The position numbers were made by a program, and so were the translations under genes. Positions 7,407 through 14,883 of a DNA stretch of 26,063 nt are shown here, one piece after another. This stretch comes from an uncultured Oscillospiraceae bacterium (GTDB taxonomy: Bacteria > Bacillota > Clostridia > Oscillospirales > Oscillospiraceae), in the NCBI GenBank assembly GCA_934667815.1, contig CAKUMO010000033.1, positions 1 to 26,063 on the forward strand, read 5' to 3'. Each line of letters opens with the position of its first letter. Positions within the stretch are counted from its first letter, which is position 1. The notes beneath the pieces were generated by a model. That model searched no databases and had not been told where the DNA came from. It worked only from the letters and a program-made list of their open reading frames with translations.

Positions 7407-8444
7407 ATGAGACAAGTACGATATGTGATTATCGGCTGCGGCATGATCGCCAAATACCATGTCGCGGCGATTGAAAACTGCGCAGAGGCGCAGGCGGTCG
7501 GCGTTTATGGCACCGACCCTACCCGAACCGGAGAGTTTGCAAAGCAGCACGGCCTTGCCGTGTATCCCGAGGCAGCGGACATTTGGGTCGATGGCGATGT
7601 CGATGCGGTCTGCATCTGCACGCCCAGCGGCTTTCACGCGGCTTACGCTCTGGAGGCAATCGAACACGGCAAGCATGTGCTGATCGAGAAACCAATGGCG
7701 CTGACCGTCTCCGATTGCGACCGCATTCTGCGCGAGGCGAAGAAAAAGCATGTTCTGGTCGGCGTCGTCAGCCAGCTTCGCTTTTCTCCTGCCGTCGTGC
7801 AGGTAAAGCGGGCAATGGAACGCGGCGTGCTGGGGAAGATGGCCTGCGCCGATCTGTATATGAAATACCACAGAAGTCAGGCATATTACGACTCTGCCGC
7901 ATGGCGCGGAACATGGAAAATGGACGGCGGCGGCGCACTGATGAATCAGGGAATCCATGGCGTGGATCTTCTGCAATATCTTGCCGGGCCGGTGGACAGC
8001 ATCTATGCTAAGGCTAAGACGCAGGTTCGGAAAATCGAGGTGGAGGACACCCTGAGCGCCGTTGCCGAGTTTCACTCCGGCGCCATCGGTGTGATACAGG
8101 CGGCGACGAGCCTCTATTCCGGCTTTTCCCGGCGATTGGAGCTGTGCGGCGAAAAGGGCACAATCATTCTGGAGGAAGATAAAATTCTGCTCTGGGACGT
8201 TGCCGACGAGCCAATTCCGCCGCAGGAGCAGTGCAGAGGGCAGGAGATTCGCGGCTTTTCCGACCCGAGCAGGATAAGCTGCCTCGGCCATACGCGACAG
8301 ATTGCCAATTTTACCGCTGCCGTGCAGGGGCGGGAAGCATTGCTGGTCGACGGGCAGGAGGGACGCAAGGTGCTTCGCATCATCCTCGGTGCGTACCGGT
8401 CCTCTGCGGAAAATCGACCGATCAGGCTCACGGAGGTGGATTGA
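7407..8444 (+). CDS. Gfo/Idh/MocA oxidoreductase, paralogue of the leftward one (Ox2)
   Basis: 345 aa, starting at an ATG with GGAGG 7 nt upstream and one base after the previous stop. An upstream in-frame extension to 7251 lies inside the enolase-like gene and is rejected. It has Rossmann IIGCGMIA, catalytic Lys K95 in IEKP and H184 in the GGALMNQGIHG segment. The active-site block YYDSAAWRGTW plus DGGGALMNQG falls at the same residue numbers as in the 3029-4060 enzyme, so the two are recent or conserved paralogues on opposite strands. Likely role: NAD(P)-linked oxidation or reduction of the imported amino-sugar glycoside or a derived sugar. Its stop codon directly abuts the ATG of the GH20-like gene. 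Confidence 0.9.
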   Translation: MRQVRYVIIGCGMIAKYHVAAIENCAEAQAVGVYGTDPTRTGEFAKQHGLAVYPEAADIWVDGDVDAVCICTPSGFHAAYALEAIEHGKHVLIEKPMALTVSDCDRILREAKKKHVLVGVVSQLRFSPAVVQVKRAMERGVLGKMACADLYMKYHRSQAYYDSAAWRGTWKMDGGGALMNQGIHGVDLLQYLAGPVDSIYAKAKTQVRKIEVEDTLSAVAEFHSGAIGVIQAATSLYSGFSRRLELCGEKGTIILEEDKILLWDVADEPIPPQEQCRGQEIRGFSDPSRISCLGHTRQIANFTAAVQGREALLVDGQEGRKVLRIILGAYRSSAENRPIRLTEVD

Positions 8445-10316
8445 ATGAAGAAAATTTATGTCTCCGGTGAACTGCCGCGACGGTTCTCGGAGGGGTTCGC
8501 GTTTTTGCGGGACGATCTGGGCTTTGAAAACGGGCCCGACGGCTTCCCGGTGACGCTGAGCGCCGGAGACCGGCTATGCGTGCAGACGGATGCGTGCAGT
8601 GCGCGTATCACATATCACACCACAGTCGAGTGCTACCGCGGCCTGTCCCTATTGAGGGAGCACTGGCAGGAAAGCGTTGCCATCGAGCAGCCTGCGCAGT
8701 TTGAAACGCTGGGCGTGATGTTCGACGTGTCCCGCAATGCGGTCTTGAAGCCGGAGACGCTGCGCTTTTTCTTCCGGAAAATGGCGCTGCTGGGCTTCCA
8801 CCTCGGCATGATGTACACCGAGGATACTTATGAAGTAAAGGAATATCCCTATTTCGGCTATTTGCGCGGAAAATATAGCATGCAGGAGCTTCGCGCACTG
8901 GATGATTATGCCGACGCGTTGGGAATCGAGCTTTGCCCATGCATTCAGACGCTCGGGCATCTGAACCGCGCACTTCATTGGCCCGCAATGGCGCATATGA
9001 AGGATACGGAGGAGGTGCTTCTGGTCGATGACCCGCAGACGCTCAGCTTCATCCGTTCAATGCTGGAGAATGCCACCGCGCCTTACCGTTCCAATCGCAT
9101 CCATATCGGGATGGACGAAGCACATTTTCTGGGGCAGGGCGCTTATTTGCGCCGTCACGGCTACACGCCGCCCTTCCGGATCATGCAGACGCATCTGAAG
9201 CAGGTGGGGCAGATCGTCCGGGAGCTGCATCTTGACGCGATGATGTGGAGCGATATGTATTTCCGCTTGTCCAGCCCCACCGGCGGTTACTACGATGCCC
9301 CCGGCATCGACCCGCAGATTGTGGCCGATGCGCCGCCGGACATCGGTCTGGTGTACTGGGACTACTACCATGCGGACGAAGCTACTTATGACCGCATGCT
9401 GGCCATGCACGAGAAATTCGCTGCACCGATCGGCTTTGCAGGCGGCATCTGGACATGGACCGGCCCCGCGCCGCACTATGAAAAGACAATAGAGACCAGC
9501 CTCGCAGCACTGCGTCAGGCGAGGGCGCATCGTGTGCCCCTGGTGCTTGCTGCCGCGTGGGGAGACAACGGCGCGGAATGCAATCTGCTGACGACGTTAT
9601 ATGGGCTTGCTCTGTACGCGGAATTTTGCTATACTGGAGCATATTGCGAGGATGCCCTTACCCGGCGCTTCCGCTCGGTGATGAATGCCGATGCACAGGC
9701 GTTTTTGAATTTGACCCGCTTTAATGCGCTGCCCGGTGTGAAGGATTGGTCGCTTCGCCCTGTGAACGCGGCCAAGTTCCTGCTGTATCAGGATCCGCTC
9801 GTTCCGTTGTTCGAGGCAGATTTGGCCGGTGTGGATATGGCGGCGCATTATGAAGGGCTTGCGGCAGATTATCGGAAATATCAGGCGGAAAATCCGGAAT
9901 TTGCGCTGCTGATGGGCTTCTACGCTCGGCTGGCAGAGGCGCTGACGGTGAAATGCTGCTTCCACCAGTTGGCGGGTCCGGCGGTCAGAGCGGGGGATCG
10001 GGAGACTGCTGCACGGTGCGCCATGCTGGCAGCGCAGGCAAAGGAAAAGCTGGAAACGCTGCGCCTTGCTTACCGCGCACTGTGGTACAGCACCAACAAA
10101 ACCTATGGCTTTGAGATTTTGGATCTGCGGCTGGGCGGCTGCGTTGCCCGCATGGACTCTGCGGAGCAGATGATGCGGGACTATGCGGCGGGCACGGTCG
10201 ATACCGTTGCCTCTCTGGCCGAAGAACCGCTGCCGTACACCCGCTTGCCGGACGGCGCACTTCGTGGCAGCTATGCCTGGAACGAAATCGTGTCCGCCTG
10301 CAAGATCGATCTTTAA
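8445..10316 (+). CDS. GH20-like beta-N-acetylhexosaminidase
   Basis: 623 aa glycosidase of the GH20/hexosaminidase D type. After a short N-terminal domain (about 1-75) comes a TIM barrel (about 80-400) with the catalytic Asp-Glu pair D224-E225 in HIGMDEAH; the Asp orients the 2-acetamido group for substrate-assisted catalysis and the Glu is the acid. Further family hallmarks are CPCIQTLGHLNRALHWP and AAAWGDNGAE. A helical C-terminal domain follows (about 410-620). There is no signal peptide, so it acts in the cytoplasm on an imported beta-GlcNAc or GalNAc oligosaccharide or glycoside. The ATG immediately follows the previous stop, with GGAGG 8 nt upstream. Confidence 0.85.
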   Translation: MKKIYVSGELPRRFSEGFAFLRDDLGFENGPDGFPVTLSAGDRLCVQTDACSARITYHTTVECYRGLSLLREHWQESVAIEQPAQFETLGVMFDVSRNAVLKPETLRFFFRKMALLGFHLGMMYTEDTYEVKEYPYFGYLRGKYSMQELRALDDYADALGIELCPCIQTLGHLNRALHWPAMAHMKDTEEVLLVDDPQTLSFIRSMLENATAPYRSNRIHIGMDEAHFLGQGAYLRRHGYTPPFRIMQTHLKQVGQIVRELHLDAMMWSDMYFRLSSPTGGYYDAPGIDPQIVADAPPDIGLVYWDYYHADEATYDRMLAMHEKFAAPIGFAGGIWTWTGPAPHYEKTIETSLAALRQARAHRVPLVLAAAWGDNGAECNLLTTLYGLALYAEFCYTGAYCEDALTRRFRSVMNADAQAFLNLTRFNALPGVKDWSLRPVNAAKFLLYQDPLVPLFEADLAGVDMAAHYEGLAADYRKYQAENPEFALLMGFYARLAEALTVKCCFHQLAGPAVRAGDRETAARCAMLAAQAKEKLETLRLAYRALWYSTNKTYGFEILDLRLGGCVARMDSAEQMMRDYAAGTVDTVASLAEEPLPYTRLPDGALRGSYAWNEIVSACKIDL

Positions 10317-10338
10317 AAATGCGAGAAAGGAAATTGAT

Positions 10339-11619
10339 ATGTCTGGAAAAATTACCGTAGCCATTTGCGGAATGGGCATCCGCGGCGCCGAGGCTTACGC
10401 GTCTTATCAGAAGATTCGCCCGGAGGAAATGCAGGTTGTTGCCGTTGCCGATCCGAGACCCGAGCAGCGCGAGCTGGCGGTGCGGGAGTTCCATGTCAAG
10501 CCTGAGCTGTGCTTTGCCTCCGGTGAGGAGCTGCTGGCACAGAAACGGCTGGCGGATGTTTTGATTATCGCCACACAGGACACGGATCATGTCCGCTATG
10601 CGCTGCCTGCACTGGAAAAGGGATACCATCTTCTGGTGGAAAAGCCCATCTCACCCAAGCTCGAGGAGTGTATTGCCCTGCGCGAGAAAGCGCACGAGTG
10701 CCACCGCATCGTGATTGTCTGCCACGTCCTGCGCTACACGCAGTTCTATCAGAAAATTTTCGATCTGCTGAACAGTGGCACCATCGGCAAGCTGGAGACC
10801 TTCCACGCCACGGAAAACGTCGCCTACTGGCACTTTGCGCATAGCTTTGTGCGCGGCAACTGGCGGCGCAGCGATCTTTCAAGCCCTGTAATCCTGGCAA
10901 AAAGCTGCCACGATATGGATATTTTCCGCTGGCTGGTAGGCAAGCCCTGCCTGCGCGTGTCCAGCTTCGGCAGCTTGGACTGGTTCCGCGCGGAAAATGC
11001 GCCTGCGGGCAGCACGATGCGCTGTCTGGACTGTGCGGCAAAGGAAAACTGTCCCTACGATGCGGAAAAGATCTACATTTACAATAAGAAAAGCGGCTAC
11101 CGATCCGGCACGCGTTTTTGGCCGCTGACGGTGCTGTGTCCAGAGCCAACCGAGGAATCTCTCTATGAAGCCATGAGAACCGGGCCTTACGGCCGCTGCG
11201 TCTACCACTGCGATAACAATGTGGCCGATCATCAGGTGGTGAACATGGAATTTGCGGACGGCGTTGTCGGTACGTTCACGATGTCTGCCTTCACGCAGGA
11301 GTGCTACCGAACCATCTGCCTGATGGGCTCCATGGGCGAGATCGAGGGCAATCTGGAGGAAAATGCAGTGTATGTCCGCCGCTTCGGACAGCCGGAGGAG
11401 CGCATCGCGCTCGATCCCGTAAGCGACGAATTTGCCGGCCACGGCGGCGGAGATTCCCGCATGATGGAGTACATGTGCCGGCTGGTTTCCAACGGCGGGC
11501 AGGATGCTCTGACCTCCGTGGATGCTTCAGTCGAGAGTCATATTATGGCGCTTGCCGCAGAGGAAAGCCGCCTGCACGACGGCGCGGCAATCGATCTTGC
11601 CGAATTTGCAAAAAAATAA
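10339..11619 (+). CDS. Gfo/Idh/MocA oxidoreductase with Cys-rich insert (Ox3)
   Basis: About 426 aa from the ATG preceded by AGAAAGGAAA; the in-frame extension to 10183 overlaps the GH20 gene and is discarded. It is longer than Ox1 and Ox2. The Rossmann motif is ICGMGIRGAEAY, the catalytic Lys is K102 in VEKP, and a CHDMD motif (H191, D194) replaces the usual active-site His block. An insert with C229, C232 and C238 (RCLDC...CPY) plus C287/C291 further on could form a structural metal site. It belongs to a different branch from Ox1 and Ox2, so the operon probably carries out more than one oxidation or reduction step. Confidence 0.88.
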   Translation: MSGKITVAICGMGIRGAEAYASYQKIRPEEMQVVAVADPRPEQRELAVREFHVKPELCFASGEELLAQKRLADVLIIATQDTDHVRYALPALEKGYHLLVEKPISPKLEECIALREKAHECHRIVIVCHVLRYTQFYQKIFDLLNSGTIGKLETFHATENVAYWHFAHSFVRGNWRRSDLSSPVILAKSCHDMDIFRWLVGKPCLRVSSFGSLDWFRAENAPAGSTMRCLDCAAKENCPYDAEKIYIYNKKSGYRSGTRFWPLTVLCPEPTEESLYEAMRTGPYGRCVYHCDNNVADHQVVNMEFADGVVGTFTMSAFTQECYRTICLMGSMGEIEGNLEENAVYVRRFGQPEERIALDPVSDEFAGHGGGDSRMMEYMCRLVSNGGQDALTSVDASVESHIMALAAEESRLHDGAAIDLAEFAKK

Positions 11620-11631
11620 GGGGTGCAGAAC

Positions 11632-12576
11632 ATGATTCGTATCGGAACCGTAAACATTGATACCTCCCATCCCATGGGCTTTGCCGAGGCGATGGAGAAA
11701 GAAAATCGCGCCAGATATGTGGGCGTTTACAACGACTCCTTCCGCGACGACGCGGAGGTGGAGGGCTTCATCCGCCGGTTCGGCTTGGAAAAGCGCTGCC
11801 GGACGATCGACGAATTGGCCGAAATGTGCGACATCGGTTTTATACAGGGCTGCGATTGGGACGATCATCTCCGCTGCGCAATGCCGTTTCTTGAACGCGG
11901 CAAGCCGGTATTCATTGACAAGCCGCTCGTCGGCAACCTGAAGGATCTGAAGAGGATCGAGGAGCTGGCGGCAAAGAGCGCGGTAATCCTCGGTGCGTCC
12001 AGCGCACGCTACGCCTACGAGGTGCAGGAATTTTTGGCGATTCCGGAGGAAGAACGCGGCAAGATCGTTCAGGTTTTCGGGACGGCCGGTGTGGATGAGT
12101 TTAACTACGGCATCCATATCGCAGAGTGTATCGGCGGGATCCTGGGTGACGGCGCACGCTGGGTGCGCTTTCTTGGCAGGGGTGAGGCTGATGGAAAATA
12201 TTCCGAGAGCTACTATGTCCAGTATGTGGGCGGAGAAAGCGCCATTTTCAATACCTTCACGGGCACATGGCAGCCCTTTGTCCTGACAATCATGACCACA
12301 AAGACGACCTATCATTTCAAAATCGATTCCAATAAGCTCTATGCGGCGCTGATCAAGCAAATCTGCAACTACATGGAGGGCAAGCCCAGCCGGATGGCTC
12401 CCGTGCAGTCTCTTGGAGAGTCCGTGCGGATTATGCTGGCAGCGGCAGAGTCGAGAGCGCGGGACGGACAGTGCGTCGCGCTGGCAGAGCTGACCGAGGA
12501 CGGCGCCTCCTACGACGGCAAAAAATTCTGGGAGAGCTATCGCGCGGCCTCCGGCCCGATGTACGCAGGACTGTGA
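11632..12576 (+). CDS. Atypical Gfo/Idh/MocA-like oxidoreductase (Ox4)
   Basis: 314 aa from the ATG at 11632; a GTG 9 nt earlier is possible but the ribosome binding site (AAGGGG) fits the ATG. The fold is indicated by the IDKP motif with K97, and YGIHIAE with H162. The N-terminus reads IGTVNIDTSHPMGFAEAM instead of the glycine-rich GxGxxG loop, so dinucleotide binding may be altered. It is a fourth, divergent member of the family in this locus and lies between Ox3 and the second AraC gene with short gaps. A role as a dehydrogenase with unusual cofactor use, or as a non-redox partner, cannot be distinguished here. Confidence 0.8.
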   Translation: MIRIGTVNIDTSHPMGFAEAMEKENRARYVGVYNDSFRDDAEVEGFIRRFGLEKRCRTIDELAEMCDIGFIQGCDWDDHLRCAMPFLERGKPVFIDKPLVGNLKDLKRIEELAAKSAVILGASSARYAYEVQEFLAIPEEERGKIVQVFGTAGVDEFNYGIHIAECIGGILGDGARWVRFLGRGEADGKYSESYYVQYVGGESAIFNTFTGTWQPFVLTIMTTKTTYHFKIDSNKLYAALIKQICNYMEGKPSRMAPVQSLGESVRIMLAAAESRARDGQCVALAELTEDGASYDGKKFWESYRAASGPMYAGL

Positions 12577-12607
12577 GCCAAAGAAACGCACGGAAAGGAG
12601 TATTCCG

Positions 12608-13546
12608 ATGGAACAAACGCTGTTCATGAAGCAGGAGGTCTACTTCCGGAAATGTAGCTTTTGCAACGTGTTCGAGGCTACGGACAAAAAGCCCTCCGGC
12701 ATTTTTCCGCATGCGCATGACTACACGCAGATCTGGTATGTGACCCGCGGGAAATGTGAGCACTATGTGGAAGGGCAGACCTATCTGATGACGGCGGGGG
12801 ATACCTTCCTGCTTCCGCCGAAGGTGGAACACAAGACGCTGCTGGGTCCGGATTCTGCCGTAATCAGCTGCGAACTGTCGCTGGAGGCGGTCTTGCCGGA
12901 CAGCAGCGTCGCGCAGGAAAAGGATCTCAAGAGCTATCTGGATCTGATGTCCATTATGAACTTCTTGCAGGACTCTAAAAGCCGTCAGCCGCGTTTCATG
13001 TTCCGCTCGGAGGTGCGGCCGGTGGTCGATCGACTGATGCGGGAGATTCTGGCGGAATTTCAAGAGGAAAAACCCTGCTATCAGGATATGCTTCGGGTAA
13101 AGCTGCAGGAGCTTCTGCTGCTGTTCATCCGGGAATTCATTGTTTCACCGGACTACCGCACCACGGACGCGATCTATGAGCGCAACCTGCCCCTGATGGA
13201 AAAGGCAATCCGCTATATTGATGCGCACTATGCCGAGCAACTGATGCTTGAGGATGTTTGCAGAGTTTCGACCCTGTCGAAAACGTACTTCTGCTATCTG
13301 TTCAAGCTGATGACGAAAAAGACCTTTGTGGAATACCTGACCGAATGCCGAATCCATGAAGCGCTGCGGCTGCTGGAAAACGACGAGGATTCCATCCAGA
13401 CCGTCAGCGAGAAGCTGGGCTTTAACGATGCTGCGCATTTTTCCAGAACCTTCAAAAAGCAGGTCGGAATTTCTCCGCGGGGCTATCGCAAGCTCCGCAA
13501 TCCGACGGAAACCGACGGGGAGGACAATGCCGATGACGTGCTTTGA
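12608..13546 (+). CDS. AraC-family transcriptional regulator (second)
   Basis: 312 aa. The N-terminal cupin has PHAHDYTQIWYV (H35, H37) and PPKVEH (H75), followed by a helical linker and two helix-turn-helix motifs (about 213-233 and 262-283) ending in the AraC signature GISPRGYRKL. GGAAAGGAG precedes the ATG. It lies inside the catabolic operon, 31 nt after Ox4, and its last 14 nt overlap the next gene. It may activate the transporter promoter about 1.2 kb downstream, where AraC-like direct repeats are seen, and the operon itself. Confidence 0.93.
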   Translation: MEQTLFMKQEVYFRKCSFCNVFEATDKKPSGIFPHAHDYTQIWYVTRGKCEHYVEGQTYLMTAGDTFLLPPKVEHKTLLGPDSAVISCELSLEAVLPDSSVAQEKDLKSYLDLMSIMNFLQDSKSRQPRFMFRSEVRPVVDRLMREILAEFQEEKPCYQDMLRVKLQELLLLFIREFIVSPDYRTTDAIYERNLPLMEKAIRYIDAHYAEQLMLEDVCRVSTLSKTYFCYLFKLMTKKTFVEYLTECRIHEALRLLENDEDSIQTVSEKLGFNDAAHFSRTFKKQVGISPRGYRKLRNPTETDGEDNADDVL

Positions 13547-14669
13547 ATTGCTGACCGCCTTTCTGGACGCCGTCCCCGAACGCTATGGGATTCCCGGCTG
13601 TGACTGCGCCGTCGCAAGGGACGGCGAGATCATCTTCCGCCACAGTGTGGGTTTTTCCGACCCGAACGGGACGGTTCCGGTGTCTCCGAACGATACCTAC
13701 TGGATTTACTCCGCGACAAAGCTTTTTACCTGTACCGCCGCGATGCGACTGATCGAGGAGGGAAAGCTGAAGCTGGACGCGCCGGTCAGCGACTACCTGC
13801 CGGAGTTCGGAGCGCTGATGTGGAAAGCGGCAGACGGAATCGTCCGGCCGGTGCAGACGACGCTGCGAGTGCGAAATCTGATGAACATGACCGGCGGACT
13901 GGACTATGACCTGACGCGGCCCGCACTGCGGGAAACCATGCGGGATGAAAACGCCTCGACGAGAACGCTTGTGGCCGCATTGGCCAAAGACCCTCTGTGC
14001 TTTGAGCCGGGAGCGCACTTTTTGTATAGCCTTTGTCATGATGTGCTGGGTGCCGTGATCGAAGCGGCCTCCGGAAAACGCCTTTCCGACTATGTTCGTC
14101 AGACGATTACCGACCCTCTGGGCATGCAGAACACCACGTTCCACCCAACGCAGGCGCAGCTTTCCCGCCTTTCCACGCAGTATGCGCATGTGGATTTGCA
14201 GGGGAACCGACAGGTGATTCACCAGAACAACCGCTTCCGATTGTCCAAAGCGTATGAGTCCGGCGGTGCGGGCCTGCTCAGTACCGTGGACGATTATATC
14301 CTGCTGGCCTCGGCTCTGAGCTGCGGCGGCTTGGGAGCAAACGGCTATCGCGTGCTGAAGCCAGAATCCGTCCGCCTGATGGCTTCCAATCAGCTTAACG
14401 CGTTGCAGCGCAAGGATTTTCTGGCAAGAAGCGAAGCTGCGAAGGGTTACAGCTACGGCCTGGGCGTACAGGTTCTTGTGGAGGATCTGCACAACGGTGT
14501 GCCTCTGGGGGAATTCGGCTGGGACGGCGCGGCAGGTGCGTATGCGCTGATCGATCCGGTGAACCGGGTCGCCATGTACTACGCTCAACAGGTCTGCCAA
14601 TCCTATATTACCTATCAATATCTGCACCCCGCGCTGCGAGACACGCTCTATCGTTGCCTTAACAGGTAA
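13533..14669 (+). CDS. Serine hydrolase, class C beta-lactamase fold
   Basis: 378 aa from the ATG at 13533, which has GGGAGG 9 nt upstream. The beta-lactamase/transpeptidase fold is shown by the nucleophile motif S60-A-T-K63 (YSATKLF). The second motif is Y165-S-L (LYSLCHDVLG), lacking the Asn of the usual YxN, a variant typical of esterase or peptidase-like members rather than true beta-lactamases. There is no signal peptide, so it is cytoplasmic and unlikely to give antibiotic resistance. In this context it could remove an acyl or D-amino-acid-containing group from the imported substrate. Its start overlaps the AraC gene by 14 nt. It is the last gene of the operon, and no hairpin terminator is visible after it. 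Confidence 0.85.
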   Translation: MTCFELLTAFLDAVPERYGIPGCDCAVARDGEIIFRHSVGFSDPNGTVPVSPNDTYWIYSATKLFTCTAAMRLIEEGKLKLDAPVSDYLPEFGALMWKAADGIVRPVQTTLRVRNLMNMTGGLDYDLTRPALRETMRDENASTRTLVAALAKDPLCFEPGAHFLYSLCHDVLGAVIEAASGKRLSDYVRQTITDPLGMQNTTFHPTQAQLSRLSTQYAHVDLQGNRQVIHQNNRFRLSKAYESGGAGLLSTVDDYILLASALSCGGLGANGYRVLKPESVRLMASNQLNALQRKDFLARSEAAKGYSYGLGVQVLVEDLHNGVPLGEFGWDGAAGAYALIDPVNRVAMYYAQQVCQSYITYQYLHPALRDTLYRCLNR

Positions 14670-14694
14670 AATCATGCGCGGCGATCCTATCAAC

Positions 14695-14797
14695 TTGTAC
14701 AAAAAGCAAATCTGCAACTTGTGAATGTTGCACAAAGGGCTGCGAAATCCAACAACGCACTTGTATGATTTGCAAAATTATTTGTATAATCTGCAAA
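14695..14797 (+). promoter_or_regulatory. Direct-repeat operator array upstream of the sugar ABC transporter
   Basis: Two 16-bp repeats, TTGTATGATTTGCAAA (14761-14776) and TTGTATAATCTGCAAA (14782-14797), match at 14 of 16 positions with a 21-bp period, two helical turns. Two weaker copies sit at 14695-14710 (11/16) and 14719-14734 (10/16), and CAACTTGT is repeated at 14691 and 14715. Tandem, same-orientation, two-turn spacing is typical of AraC-family binding sites. The last copy ends next to the presumed -35 region of the promoter at 14816-14824, the position of a class II activator. Confidence 0.6.
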
Positions 14798-14815
14798 GAC
14801 TTGCGACACATTTTT

Positions 14816-14824
14816 TGATAAAAT
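14816..14824 (+). promoter_or_regulatory. Candidate extended -10 for the transporter operon
   Basis: TGATAAAAT has the extended -10 form TGN followed by TAAAAT, 59 nt before the start of the solute-binding protein gene, and no consensus -35. A TATAAT at 14785-14790 inside the last repeat is an alternative promoter, with TTGTAT 18 nt upstream. Confidence 0.4.
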
Positions 14825-14883
14825 CTATCTAGTGAATGACAGTAATATCTGTGTTCACCAAAATAATATCAGGAGGATCCGTA

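Noticed and set aside
3029..12576. Sialic acid or 2,7-anhydro-sialic acid catabolism (Gfo/Idh NanOx, ROK kinase, NagA, NagB)
   Set aside because: No NanA lyase, NanE epimerase or sialidase is present, and four Gfo/Idh enzymes plus GH20 exceed what that pathway uses.
13533..14669. Antibiotic resistance beta-lactamase
   Set aside because: No signal peptide, altered YxN motif, and position as the last gene of a sugar catabolic operon.
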